From positions 1,708,650-1,772,649 of the forward strand of contig NZ_JAIOTY010000001.1 of assembly GCF_019931275.1 (NCBI RefSeq): a stretch of 64,000 nucleotides of DNA, read 5' to 3'. The notes under the pieces are model-generated. The model was not told where the DNA came from. It did not search any database and saw nothing but the letters and a program-made list of their open reading frames with translations. Positions within the stretch are counted from its first letter, which is position 1; each line of letters opens with the position of its first letter. Position numbers and translations under genes: made by a program. Of this stretch, positions 28,901 to 36,896 are shown piece after piece. The stretch comes from Nitratidesulfovibrio sp. SRB-5 (GTDB taxonomy: Bacteria; Desulfobacterota; Desulfovibrionia; Desulfovibrionales; Desulfovibrionaceae).

Positions 28901-29606
28901 CAAAGGCGAACACGTTGCCGTACATGTCGGCGATGACCTGGATTTCGATGTGGCGCACCGAGGGCAGGTACTTTTCGACGTACAGGCGCGGGTTGCCGAA
29001 CGAGGCCTGGGCCATGGTGGACGCCTTCATGAAGGCGTCGGAAAGTTCTTCGGCCCGATGGATGGCGAAGATGCCCCGGCCGCCGCCCCCGCCTTCCGCC
29101 TTCAGCATGACCGGCAGGCCGATCTCGTCGATGATGGTGCGCGCGGTGGGAATGTCCACGGCCCCTTCGGAACCGGGAACAACGGGGATGTCCAGCTTCT
29201 TTGCCAGCTTGCGGACCTGCACCTTGTTGCCGAGCAGGTTCATGGCCTCTGCGGTGGACCCGATGAAGGTCAGCCCGGCGGCCTTGCATTTGGCGGGGAA
29301 GCGTTCGTCTTCGGAGGCGAAGCCCCATCCGGGATGGATGGCGACGATGCCGCGCTGTTTGGCCAGCGCGATGATGTGGTCGATGTCCAGATACGCTCTG
29401 GGGTCGGAACCCAGCAGCAGCAGTTCCTGCGCTGCGGAGGCGGCCGGAGAGGTCTTGTCGATGTCGGTGGCGGTCATCACGGCCACGGCATCGAAGCGTT
29501 CGCGGATGGAACGACAGATCCGGCGGGCCGGGATACCCCGGTTGGCCACCAGAATCGCCTTGCCCCTCACCTCTTCCAACACCTGCTCGAAGGTCTTGAT
29601 GCCCAT
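25902..29606 (-). CDS. pyc: Pyruvate carboxylase with C-terminal zinc ribbon
   Basis: Biotin enzyme making oxaloacetate from pyruvate, HCO3- and ATP; 1234 aa. Biotin carboxylase about 15-470, with the ATP loop GGGGGRG (172-178) and HPGWGFASED. Carboxyltransferase about 540-1050, with TDTTPRDMTQSN at its start and the metal/Lys block LKDMAG near 724. The biotinyl domain is at the end, with the acceptor Lys1161 in SIMKQEKAV; most families have MKM. A short zinc ribbon follows (Cys1208, Cys1213, Cys1225, Cys1228), which pyruvate carboxylases usually lack. birA lies next upstream in transcription order and the PEP synthase-like gene next downstream. Confidence 0.93.
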   Translation of the reverse strand: MGIKTFEQVLEEVRGKAILVANRGIPARRICRSIRERFDAVAVMTATDIDKTSPAASAAQELLLLGSDPRAYLDIDHIIALAKQRGIVAIHPGWGFASEDERFPAKCKAAGLTFIGSTAEAMNLLGNKVQVRKLAKKLDIPVVPGSEGAVDIPTARTIIDEIGLPVMLKAEGGGGGRGIFAIHRAEELSDAFMKASTMAQASFGNPRLYVEKYLPSVRHIEIQVIADMYGNVFAFDERDCTVQRNHQKLIEITPSPWSGITPELRERLKEYSRMLVREVGYHSLCTVEFLVTADGTPYLIEVNTRLQVEHGITECRYGIDLVEEQIAVAFGARLRFTEENTTPQHVAMQVRINCEDPQNHFAPNSGLVSRYVSPGGPGVRLDSNMCAGYEFPSNYDSAGSLLIAYGQGWEKVLGIMERCLGEYVIGGIKTTVPFYKQVLKHPKFRAGDLDTNFIANTPELMCYSDLAPEAERLARLVAEVSAKGYNPYVQLGEYRTRETPRMPRFEPVLPHIPGTVRRAPSPYPTGDRTALLDYLRDAGHVHFTDTTPRDMTQSNSGNRFRLAEDELIGPYLDNCGFFSIENGGGAHFHVALLANMTYPFSEAKEWNRFAPKTLKQILIRSTNVLGYKPQPKNLMRMTGEMVCDTHHIIRCFDFLNHIENMRPFAEVALNRTDVVFEPALSLSWAKGFDVDHYLGVTEEVLRMVGSTAGVGPEQASRMIILGLKDMAGMCPPRFMTALVTALRKRWPSLVLHYHRHYTDGLFVPSVGAAAKAGAHIVDVALGASVRSYGQGDVLATAAYIEDELGLKTNLNKNMIRDCNFVLKQIMPYYDRYCAPYFQGIDHDVVEHAMPGGATSSSQEGAMKQGYIHLLPYMLKFLAGTRKIVRYHDVTPGSQVTWNTAFLAVTNAYKRGGEEEVRYLLEVLDHVARHDEADLTAEMRKARLSIYQDCNDAFRNLLLGRFGKLPLGFPADWVYESAFGNEWKKAIASRTEASPLDSLADVDLAAEERGYVEIMRRKPTEEEFVLYLNHPGDAIKTIQLRARFGNPNNLPLDVWFEGVAPGEDLNFVDSNGKPHHLALLSISRPNEAGMSVVRYVLDSEFMSCEVQVAKAAVADGKGSEKADPSNPMHVAAPSNGDLWVMYVHPGDVVKQGEELFNISIMKQEKAVLAPVSGMVKRVLKTADYRESKQMMPVREGELIVELGPIPRTCPNAACSRPITMEGIDFCPYCGEPLNP

Positions 29607-29691
29607 CTAATCCTCGGTATCCTGGCTGTCCGGCCCGCAACGGGCGACCGGAATTGACGTGCGCGCATGCGCGGGGCGCATGGAATACGGA

Positions 29692-30786
29692 TCACGAAGG
29701 TATGGGCGTGATGCTGCCGGAGCGGAGTATGTGTTCCCTGCCCGAAATGACAATCCGCAGGCCCCCCTGCGGTTCGAGTCCAAGAATCCTGCCCGGACAG
29801 TCACCCACTTCGCCACCGTGAACCACAACCCCACGGCCTACCCAGGCAAGATGCTTTTCCGCGCACGATACGAAATCGGCCCCACCGGCGCGTAGAACTT
29901 GCGCTTCATAGCAGAAACGTGAATCTTCCACAAGATGGCGCCACAGCGTCAACGGCGTGGCGGAAATGCCAAGGCCGGCAAGGCTTGCGGCGGGCACCGC
30001 CCAACCCTGGCGCAGGGCCTGGGGCGGCGGCGCCGACACCACGTTGATGCCTATGCCCGCCAGCACCACCCCGCGCTTTTCCTCTATCAGCATGCCGCCC
30101 ACCTTGGCATCGCCCAGCAACAGGTCGTTGGGCCACTTGAGCCGCACGGGCACGCCCAGCGCGTTGAAGGCCTCCGCGAACAGGCAGCCAAGGGCGATGG
30201 CCGCCGTTTCGGTGGCGAACACCCCGGCGGCGGGCAGCCGCAAGGCCGCGTAGATGTTGCCCGGCGGCGATTCCCACGGGCGGCGCAGCTGTCCGCGCCC
30301 GGCCCGTTGCGATACGGCCAGCACCGTGCCCCATTCCGGCAGGGCTCCGGCGGCGGCAAGGGCGTGGGCCACGTCCAGGCTGGAGGTGCACGGCCCGCAC
30401 ACGATCACCGGCGGTGCGACCGGGCCGGAAGCGGAAGCCGGGGAAGGTGCGGAGGGCTCCGGTGATGCGGCCCCGCCGGGCAGCGTCGCCAGCATGGGCA
30501 CGCCGCCGAGGCGCGTCGGGGCGAAACAGGAAGGCGCGGCAAGATCGTCGCCCCAGCCGGGCAGGCCGCACAGGACTTCCGGCGGCAGCGGGTCGGCCAT
30601 CCACCGGGCAGCATCTTCAGCGGGCTGGTCGGAGAATGATTGACCGGATGCCGCGCCGGATGAAGGGATGGCAGACGGCTGCGGCAGCCCTTCGTGCAAC
30701 AGATGTACAACAGGGGTGCGCCACTCCGCCCGGTTGGCGGCAGCCTGCGAGGCGGCGTTGCTGCGGTGGGCCGTGCTGCCGGACAT
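29692..30786 (-). CDS. birA: Biotin-[acetyl-CoA-carboxylase] ligase
   Basis: Attaches biotin to carrier proteins, here most obviously the neighbouring pyruvate carboxylase. The catalytic core is in the C-terminal 250 residues: CTSSLDVAHAL, the biotin loop QRAGRGQLRRPWESPPGN, LKWPNDLLL, KVGGMLIEE and GIGINV. No N-terminal DNA-binding helix-turn-helix is seen, so it is not a repressor-type BirA. The start is uncertain. 30786 (MSGSTAHR, AGAGG upstream) gives 364 aa with a Pro/Ser-rich N-terminal part. Starts at 30954/30960 would add a pentapeptide-repeat stretch encoded by the minisatellite and would touch cca. Confidence 0.82.
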   Translation of the reverse strand: MSGSTAHRSNAASQAAANRAEWRTPVVHLLHEGLPQPSAIPSSGAASGQSFSDQPAEDAARWMADPLPPEVLCGLPGWGDDLAAPSCFAPTRLGGVPMLATLPGGAASPEPSAPSPASASGPVAPPVIVCGPCTSSLDVAHALAAAGALPEWGTVLAVSQRAGRGQLRRPWESPPGNIYAALRLPAAGVFATETAAIALGCLFAEAFNALGVPVRLKWPNDLLLGDAKVGGMLIEEKRGVVLAGIGINVVSAPPPQALRQGWAVPAASLAGLGISATPLTLWRHLVEDSRFCYEAQVLRAGGADFVSCAEKHLAWVGRGVVVHGGEVGDCPGRILGLEPQGGLRIVISGREHILRSGSITPIPS

Positions 30787-30885
30787 GGCACCTCTGGGCA
30801 TGGCTTCTTTGGGCATGGCTTCTTTGGACATGACACCTTTGGGCATGGCTTCCCCGGGCATGGCTTTTCCGGGCATGCCGGGAAT
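30781..30885. repeat. 15-bp minisatellite between birA and cca
   Basis: Seven head-to-tail 15-bp units, type unit GGGCATGGCTTCTTT, two of them identical (30796-30810, 30811-30825). They lie between the divergent starts. Read on the minus strand the units would encode a KEAMP-like pentapeptide. Confidence 0.8.
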
Positions 30886-30958
30886 TTTCCACGGGGGGTG
30901 GGGCATTGCGAACCCGGACGCATTTCCGTCCGGGCTGAAATCGGCTAGGCTCATCCCC

Positions 30959-32374
30959 ATGAAGACGTACCTCGTGGGCGGAGCCGTGCGCGACCTGCTG
31001 CTGGGCAGGCCGATACACGACCATGACGTGGCCTTTGAAGGTGATGCGGCGTGTTTTGTACGGCAGAACCCCGGTGCCCGCAAGGTTGGCCGCGACGTTG
31101 ACGTGTACCTGCTGGACGGCGTGGAGCATATGCCCTTGCGCGGCACGCTGGATGAAGACCTGGCCGCCCGCGACTTCACCATCAATGCCCTGGCGCTGGG
31201 CGAAGCGGGCATGCTGCATGCCCATCCGCTGGCGCTGCGCGACCTTGCGGACCGCGTGCTGCGCCCGGCATCGCCCACGGCGCTGGCCGACAGCCCGGTG
31301 CGGGCCTTTCGTGCCGCGCGCTTTGCCGCGCAGTTTCCCGATTTTTCGGTGCATCCGCAAACGCTGGAACAGATGCGCGCCGTGGCGCAAGGCGGTGCGC
31401 TGGCCGACCTGCCCGCCGAGCAGGTGTGCCGCGAAACCCTGAAGGCCCTGGCCGCCCCCTGCCCCGGCCGCTACCTGAAGGTGCTGCACGCGGGCGGCTG
31501 CCTGCCGCCATGGCTCGCCGAACTGGCCGGGGCCCATGAAGTGCCCGCCGGACCCGCGCGTTACCACAGCGGGTCTGTGCTGGCTCACGTGGCGCGGGTC
31601 ATGGACATGGCCGCCGCGCTGGCCGGGTATGCGTCCGGCGCCGGAGATGGCGGGCCAGCGCCCACAGGCTCCACCATGACAGATAGCACGGGCGCGCATG
31701 CCCGCCCCGCGCAGCAGCCCCCGCCTGAACTGGTGACCTGGATGGCCCTGTGCCATGACCTCGGCAAGGTGACCACGGCCACGGACGTGCTGCCCCACCA
31801 CTACGGACACGAGGATCGCGGCGCGCCGCTGGCGCGTGCACTTGGCTTGCGGCTATGCATGCCCACCCGGTTCATCGAGGCGGGCGAAGCGGCGGCCCGG
31901 CTGCACATGCGCCTGGCCCGACATGCGGAACTGCGCCCCGGCACGCGGGTGGACCTGTTGCTGGCATTGCACACACGCGGGCTGCTGCCCGCCATGCGAT
32001 TGCTGGTGCTGGCCGACGGCACCGGCAAGGGCATGGGGACCGGCCCGGACTGCGCGTTGCGACAGCCGGAAGGTACCGCTCCTGCCCTCGCCTTCTCACC
32101 GGACGCCGATACGGCTGCCGCTGGGGGCTGGCCTGCCGCTGCCGCCCCCGCTGACCCGCTGGCCCCGTATGATCCGCCCCACATCCCCGCAGCCTGCCTG
32201 ACCCGGCTGGAAACATTGCGCCAGCGCACCGAGGCCGAGCTTGCCGTGCTGCTTGCCGTCAAGCTGCCGCCGGAGCTTTGCAACAAGGGGGCAGCCTCCG
32301 GCGCACACCTGCGTGAACTGCGCAGCATGGCCCTTGCCCGGCTGGATGAACATGCCGGCACGGCGACCGACTGA
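30959..32374 (+). CDS. cca: CCA-adding / poly(A) polymerase family tRNA nucleotidyltransferase with HD domain
   Basis: 471 aa. Builds or repairs the 3' CCA of tRNA. The nucleotidyltransferase start is clear: YLVGGAVRDLLLG, then HDHDVAF (the DxD metal site) and RDFTINALAL. A C-terminal HD phosphohydrolase domain follows, as in the E. coli type: HSGSVLAHVARVMD, CHDLGKVTT and H..HE. Pro/Ala-rich linkers near 240 and 375 are species-specific. Start at 30959, one base off the mirror-image birA alternative start. Divergent from birA. Confidence 0.88.
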   Translation: MKTYLVGGAVRDLLLGRPIHDHDVAFEGDAACFVRQNPGARKVGRDVDVYLLDGVEHMPLRGTLDEDLAARDFTINALALGEAGMLHAHPLALRDLADRVLRPASPTALADSPVRAFRAARFAAQFPDFSVHPQTLEQMRAVAQGGALADLPAEQVCRETLKALAAPCPGRYLKVLHAGGCLPPWLAELAGAHEVPAGPARYHSGSVLAHVARVMDMAAALAGYASGAGDGGPAPTGSTMTDSTGAHARPAQQPPPELVTWMALCHDLGKVTTATDVLPHHYGHEDRGAPLARALGLRLCMPTRFIEAGEAAARLHMRLARHAELRPGTRVDLLLALHTRGLLPAMRLLVLADGTGKGMGTGPDCALRQPEGTAPALAFSPDADTAAAGGWPAAAAPADPLAPYDPPHIPAACLTRLETLRQRTEAELAVLLAVKLPPELCNKGAASGAHLRELRSMALARLDEHAGTATD

Positions 32375-32407
32375 ACGGGCGGGCCGTTCTGCCTGGCCAA
32401 GTCGCGC

Positions 32408-32461
32408 CGTCCGGACAGATTGGACCGTCCGGACAGGTTGGACCGTGCGGGCAGGCATTGC
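32408..32461. repeat. 18-bp tandem repeat downstream of cca
   Basis: Three 18-bp units (32408-32425, 32426-32443, 32444-32461), consensus CGTCCGGACAGRTTGGAC. The first two differ at one base; the third is degenerate. Confidence 0.7.
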
Positions 32462-32550
32462 CGACCGGGTGGTCTGATCCGTTCTGGCGTCCGGGCACGC
32501 AGTGGGCTGTCGCCGTGCCCTCCCTTCTCCCCCTCCCAGAAAATGCAAAA

Positions 32551-32576
32551 GGCCCGGCGACATATGCCGCCGGGCC
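32551..32576 (-). terminator. Terminator of ppaC
   Basis: A 9-bp stem (GGCCCGGCG 32551-32559 with CGCCGGGCC 32568-32576), followed on the minus strand by TTTTGCATTTTC. Confidence 0.75.
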
Positions 32577-32616
32577 CCGTATGCGTCAGTCTGCGTCGGT
32601 TGGATGACCGCTTCGA

Positions 32617-33537
32617 CTAGCCCTTGAAGGCCTTTTCGAAGTTGGGCACAACCTGCTTCTTGCGGCTCATCACGCCGTCGAGCCACACGGACTTGCCTTC
32701 GGCCTTCACGCCGAACGCCTTTTCGACCACGGCGGCGTCGTCCGAAACGATCAGCATTTCGGAACCTTCCTTCATGATGTCGGTCAGCAGCAGGAACACC
32801 GAGTGACGGCCTTCGCCCTTCACCTTGGTGATTTCTTCGTACAGGCCGGCCTTCACGGGCTCGAGGATGGACAGGTCCACCACTTCCAGCTGGCCGATGC
32901 CGACCTTCTTGCCGCCCATGTCGAAGTCCTTGTAGTCGCGGAAGACCAGGTCCTTCATGGACGCGCCTTCAACGGCGGACTTCACCTTGAACATTTCCAT
33001 GCCCAGGGCCATCACGTCGGCCACGCCCGCGATCTTGGCAAGGGCTTCGACAGCCTTCTTGTCTTCGGGGGTGCAGGTGACGGACTTGAACATGACGGTG
33101 TCGGACAGGATGGCGCACAGCAGGCCGCCGGCGATGGCCTTGGGCACTTCGATGCCGTAGAAGTCGTACATCGCCTTGATGACGGTACAGGAGCAGCCCA
33201 CCGGCCACACCCACATTTCCAGCGGGTTGGAGGTGGTCACGTCGCCCAGCTTGTGGTGGTCGACCACGCCCAGGATTTCGGCGTCGGACAGGTCGGCGGG
33301 CAGCTGCGCGCGCTCGGTGGTGTCAACCAGGATGAGCTTCTGGCCAGCCACGGAGGTCACCACTTCGGGGGCCTTCAGGCCGAACTTGCCGAGAACGAAT
33401 TCGGTTTCGGGGGTGCAGGCACCCTGAGCGACGGCCTTGGCTTCAATGCCGCGCTTGGTCATCAGGTCGGCAACGCCGATGGCGGCGATGATGGAGTCGG
33501 TATCGGGGTTCATGTGACCAAGAACAAGAGCTGCCAT
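32617..33537 (-). CDS. ppaC: Manganese-dependent inorganic pyrophosphatase
   Basis: Family II (DHH) pyrophosphatase, 306 aa. In sulfate reducers it pulls sulfate activation forward by removing the pyrophosphate made by ATP sulfurylase. Metal-site motifs are complete: GHMNPDTDS near the N-terminus, LVDTTE and VVDHHKLGD, then the C-terminal SRKKQVVP substrate block. No regulatory CBS domains are inserted. Start at 33537 with GGAGG upstream. It has its own promoter and a Rex-like operator. Confidence 0.95.
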   Translation of the reverse strand: MAALVLGHMNPDTDSIIAAIGVADLMTKRGIEAKAVAQGACTPETEFVLGKFGLKAPEVVTSVAGQKLILVDTTERAQLPADLSDAEILGVVDHHKLGDVTTSNPLEMWVWPVGCSCTVIKAMYDFYGIEVPKAIAGGLLCAILSDTVMFKSVTCTPEDKKAVEALAKIAGVADVMALGMEMFKVKSAVEGASMKDLVFRDYKDFDMGGKKVGIGQLEVVDLSILEPVKAGLYEEITKVKGEGRHSVFLLLTDIMKEGSEMLIVSDDAAVVEKAFGVKAEGKSVWLDGVMSRKKQVVPNFEKAFKG

Positions 33538-33608
33538 GTCGGTTTTCCTCCGTTGCATGTGGCATTGGGGTTTGGTGCTGCGAGTAGCTCGCATGCTGCT
33601 GCGAAATT

Positions 33609-33630
33609 GTTTGTGCCAAATAGCACAAAC
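33609..33630 (-). promoter_or_regulatory. Rex-like operator over the ppaC -10 box
   Basis: Perfect inverted repeat GTTTGTGC-N6-GCACAAAC. Its core TTGTG-N8-CACAA has the half-sites and spacing of the redox repressor Rex (consensus TTGTGAANNNNTTCACAA). It covers the -10 box at 33617-33622, as expected for NADH-relieved repression. Confidence 0.65.
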
Positions 33631-33645
33631 ATTCCCGGCTGCCAA
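33617..33645 (-). promoter_or_regulatory. Sigma-70 promoter of ppaC
   Basis: On the minus strand TTGGCA (33640-33645), 17-bp spacer, TATTTG (33617-33622), about 80 bp before the start codon. Confidence 0.55.
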
Positions 33646-33690
33646 GTACCCCCACCCCCGGCACGGTCAATTTCCGGTGACGAATTCGAA

Positions 33691-34394
33691 TCAGATGAAT
33701 GAAGCCGCCGACGCCGCCAGCAAGGCCAGCGCGAAGGCCACGTAGGCCCGGCGCAGGCGCAGCGCCAGCATGCCGCCCATGGCGCCCACGAACCACACGT
33801 GGCCCCAGGCAATGCCGGGCACGGCGGGAAGATGCCCGATATAGTTGGACATCAACTCGATAGTTCCCACAAGCACAAGCAGGCACACGCAAAACAGGCC
33901 CAGGTTCAGGGCAAACAGTTCGCCCAGCGAGCGCACCATGATGCGCCACAAGGGCGAATCGCCCTTGCCGGGGTGTTCCGCCACCCTGCCCCAGTGCAGC
34001 AGGTCGGTGTACTGCTGGTTGCGCCAGCGGCGGTGCAGGTATTCCACGTGCGCGCCGGCAAGGGCGGCGGGCAGCGTGAGCAATACGGGAATGGCCAGCT
34101 GCCCGGCGGATTCCAGGCCGAAGTGCCCGGCAACGCTCAGGGCCAGCAACAGGGAAATGATGGAATTGGGGGGAATGTAGGTGCCGGCGGGAAACAGGTC
34201 GAGCCAGAACAGCTCAAGAAAGATGGCGATGTGCATGGAAAGCCCCCACTCGCCGGTCATGACGGCCCACAGAAAGCCGATGGCGAGCGGGCGTTCCAGA
34301 AAGCCCAGGTTCAGCGAAAAGCGCAGCAGCGAAAAAACGGCAAAAAAAAAGCGATGGGCAGCGCCAGGGTGAGCACGGGCAGAAAATCCGTCAT
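33691..34394 (-). CDS. Mannose-family PTS EIIC, frameshifted in a T9 run
   Basis: Membrane channel subunit of a mannose/sorbose-type phosphotransferase. The true start is ATG at 34394 (MTDFLPVLTL), overlapping the EIIB stop as ATGA. After 17 codons a run of nine T (minus strand; 34342-34350) throws the frame out and a stop follows soon. One extra T would join it to FAVFSLLRF...GFLERPLAIG and give a normal 234-aa EIIC ending at 33691. Without it only an internal 189-aa frame (ATG 34260) is open. Family blocks are GEWG, LELFWLDLFPAGTYIPPNS and later helices. Either a pseudogene, a slippage or phase-variable site, or a sequencing error. No EIID follows. Confidence 0.7.
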
Positions 34395-34855
34395 GACCAT
34401 CCCTTTATCTGCACCGGTTCGTTGGGCACGCAGCGAAAGTCCAGGGCCACGGAATGGCGGTTGAAGAAGCGCAGACAGGCTTCGTCATCGTCGGAAACGG
34501 AAACATGCGCGCACAGCTGTTTCTTGCCGGGGGTGTAGTGCAGGTTGCCGATGTTCAGGGTGCTCATGCCCACGCCTGCGTCGAAGGCGCGGCGGGCGTC
34601 GGCGCACGTGGCGAAGAGCACGAGCGTGTCGTGCCCGTCGTCGGTGCGCCCGGTACAGTACTGGGCCAGGGCGTCCACCCGCAGGAAGTGCACCTCCACC
34701 CGACCGGGAATGGCCAGCGAGACGATCTGCTGTTGCAGGTCGTCCGCCGCCAGTGCGTCGTTGGCCACCAGCAGGCGTCGCGCGCCGGTATAGGGCAGCC
34801 ACGCCTCGATGATCTGGCCGTGCACCAGACGGTTGTCTATGCGGAACCAGAGCAT
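34391..34855 (-). CDS. Mannose-family PTS EIIB
   Basis: Phosphocarrier subunit, 154 aa, cytoplasmic. The family start FRIDNRLVHGQIIEAW carries the phosphorylated His12; VANDALAADDLQQQIVSLAIP is also typical, as is the closing CVPNEPVQIKGW. Receives phosphate from EIIA encoded next upstream. Starts 4 bp past the EIIA stop and overlaps EIIC by 4 bp. Confidence 0.88.
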   Translation of the reverse strand: MLWFRIDNRLVHGQIIEAWLPYTGARRLLVANDALAADDLQQQIVSLAIPGRVEVHFLRVDALAQYCTGRTDDGHDTLVLFATCADARRAFDAGVGMSTLNIGNLHYTPGKKQLCAHVSVSDDDEACLRFFNRHSVALDFRCVPNEPVQIKGWS

Positions 34856-34859
34856 GGCC

Positions 34860-35378
34860 CTACCCGTTCTTGACCCGGCTGCGCAGCAGTTCGCCCGCCG
34901 CGACGATGCCCTTGGTGCCAGCGTCGCGCGCATCGCGTGAAAGGGCGGCCAAGTCGCCGTCGCGCCCGCCGAACACCTTGAGCAGCATGGGCAGGTTTAC
35001 GCCGGTCAGCACTTCCACGTTGCCCTTGCCCAGCAGGGCCAGGCTGAGGTTGGTGGGGGTGCCGCCGAACATGTCGGTAAGGATCATCACCCCGCGCCCG
35101 GTATCCAGGCGCTTCACCGCCTCGTTCAGGCGCTTTACCGTTTCGTCCACTTCCAGCGAGACGTCCACGCTGATGGAGGCGCAGTCCTGCACCGGGCCAA
35201 GAATGAATTCGGCGGCACGCAGCAATGCCGCGCCGTAGTCGGCGTGGGTCACCAGAATGACGCCGATGCGCGATTCCGGGGCGGCCTGGCCGTCGTCGGG
35301 CTTGCTGCCGTTGCCCTTCGCAACGTTTCCTTGCCCCTTGCGGGACTGCCCTGCCTGATGCTGTTCTGTGGTGGACAT
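34860..35378 (-). CDS. Mannose-family PTS EIIA
   Basis: 172-aa EIIA with the active His45 in VILVTHADYG and the blocks GVMILTDMFGGTPTNLSL and VEVLTGVNLPMLLKVF. In most members the His is near residue 10. Here about 35 polar, Gln/Lys/Gly-rich residues precede the domain; the start at 35378 is the best fit but a shorter one cannot be ruled out. It sits between rapZ and EIIB. In this context EIIA may have a regulatory rather than sugar-transport role. Confidence 0.87.
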   Translation of the reverse strand: MSTTEQHQAGQSRKGQGNVAKGNGSKPDDGQAAPESRIGVILVTHADYGAALLRAAEFILGPVQDCASISVDVSLEVDETVKRLNEAVKRLDTGRGVMILTDMFGGTPTNLSLALLGKGNVEVLTGVNLPMLLKVFGGRDGDLAALSRDARDAGTKGIVAAGELLRSRVKNG

Positions 35379-35626
35379 GCTGGTGCGTCCAGGCCGTGCC
35401 TGGTGTGGTTGAAGCAAGGTGCGGGGGACGGCATGCCGTCCGGTGAAATTCCGGTTCGCCGCGCCACGGTGCCCCGTGACAATGCCGCATGGATGGCTGC
35501 AAGAATCGGATGCCGTCCGTCCTCGTCGTGCTTTGCCGGTTACGGCGGCCCTGCCGGTCACTGGCAGCGGCTGTCGGTCGCAAGCGGTGGCGACAGGCCA
35601 CCGACGATGAAGGCGTATCCGTTCGT

Positions 35627-36688
35627 TCAGCCCAGTTCCATGTGGCGGTGCTCTATCGATACGGCATAATCAGATTTTTTCAAGGCGCGAAGCAGGGCCT
35701 CTGCCACCGAGACCGAGCGGTGCCGCCCGCCGGTACAGCCAATGGCGATGGTCAGGCGGTAGCGCCCTTCCGTCTCGTACTGAGGCAGAAGAAAATGCAA
35801 AAATTTCAGAAGGTTCGTCAGAAAGGTATCGCCATGGCCCGCTTCCAGCACGTACTTGGCCACCGGCTCGTCCAGGCCGGACAATGGGCGCAGGTCGGGC
35901 ACGAAATAGGGGTTGGGCAGAAAACGCAGGTCGAAGACCAGATCCGCGTCGGCGGGCACGCCGTACTTGAACCCGAAGGTGACGATGTTGATGCGCAACG
36001 AGCGAATGCGCCCCTGGATGGAGCTCCACTTCTTCTGGATGACCCGGCGCAGGTCGTGGATGGAATAGCTGGAGGTGTCCACCACGAGGTCGGCGGTTTC
36101 GCGCACCGGCGCAAGGCGCAGGCGCTCCTGCTCCAGGGCCTGTTCCAGCCCCATGCCCTCGCTTTCCAGCGGGTGCGGGCGGCGGGTGGTGGCGTAGCGC
36201 CGGTTGAGCACGGCGGGGTTGGCCTCTATGAACACCACCGCGGGGCGCACGCCCATGCCCTGCAACCGCTCCAGGGACTTTTCCAGATTGCGCACGAAAT
36301 TGCTTTCGCGCAGATCCATGCCCAGCACCAGGCCCTGGTAGTGGGACAGCGCCTCGCGATTCAGGATGGTGACCATCTGCGGGGCAAGGCTGGCGGGCAG
36401 GCCGTCCACGGTAAAGTAGCGCAGGTCTTCCAGCACGTTGAGAACCGTGCTTTTGCCCGCGCCGGACAACCCGGTGACGATGATGACGGGAAAGTCGGCG
36501 GCGGCCACCGGGCTGCCCGCATCGGCGCCCCTGCCGAGCGGCGCGTGGGCCGTGCCTTCGGGGGCATGGCCCGGGACGGGTGCCGGACCGGATCCCGGGG
36601 ATGCCGGGGTTGCCCCGGATGTGCCCGGCGCACCGGGCGAATCCGCCGGGGCGAATGCTGTGTCGGGCGGCGTGGCCTTGCTTGGCAT
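35627..36688 (-). CDS. rapZ: RapZ-type RNase adapter / nucleotide-binding protein
   Basis: 353 aa. In E. coli RapZ binds GlmZ RNA and guides RNase E in control of glucosamine-6-phosphate synthase; elsewhere it is a nucleotide-sensing protein of the rpoN-ptsN cluster. Walker [10 protein letters not shown] is at 73-81; further family blocks are [53 protein letters not shown] and [10 protein letters not shown]. The first 65 residues are a Pro/Ala/Gly-rich extension not found in E. coli RapZ; the start at 36688 has GAGGAA upstream, so the extension seems real. Confidence 0.92.
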   Translation of the reverse strand: MPSKATPPDTAFAPADSPGAPGTSGATPASPGSGPAPVPGHAPEGTAHAPLGRGADAGSPVAAADFPVIIVTGLSGAGKSTVLNVLEDLRYFTVDGLPASLAPQMVTILNREALSHYQGLVLGMDLRESNFVRNLEKSLERLQGMGVRPAVVFIEANPAVLNRRYATTRRPHPLESEGMGLEQALEQERLRLAPVRETADLVVDTSSYSIHDLRRVIQKKWSSIQGRIRSLRINIVTFGFKYGVPADADLVFDLRFLPNPYFVPDLRPLSGLDEPVAKYVLEAGHGDTFLTNLLKFLHFLLPQYETEGRYRLTIAIGCTGGRHRSVSVAEALLRALKKSDYAVSIEHRHMELG

Positions 36689-36896
36689 GGCTGGTTCCTC
36701 TGGCGGCGCTGCGCCGAATGCCGTTGCAGGACGCGTCAGGTGCTGCGCGTGGCGGCTACATGTAGAGGACGCGCGTTACGGCGTGACGACAGCCCACGGC
36801 GCCATCCACGGCCTGCCCGCAACGTCATTCATGGCATGCCCCCCGGACAGGCCGTGACGACCGCGGTGACCACAACGGGCACGACGGGCACTGGTC

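Noticed and set aside
26178-29657. A 1159-codon plus-strand open frame opposite pyruvate carboxylase
   Set aside because: Same shadow effect; composition dominated by His, Val, Gly and Ala with no recognisable motif.
30781-30885. CRISPR array at the 15-bp repeats
   Set aside because: Units are directly adjacent with no spacers and there are no cas genes; the other short arrays fail for the same reason.
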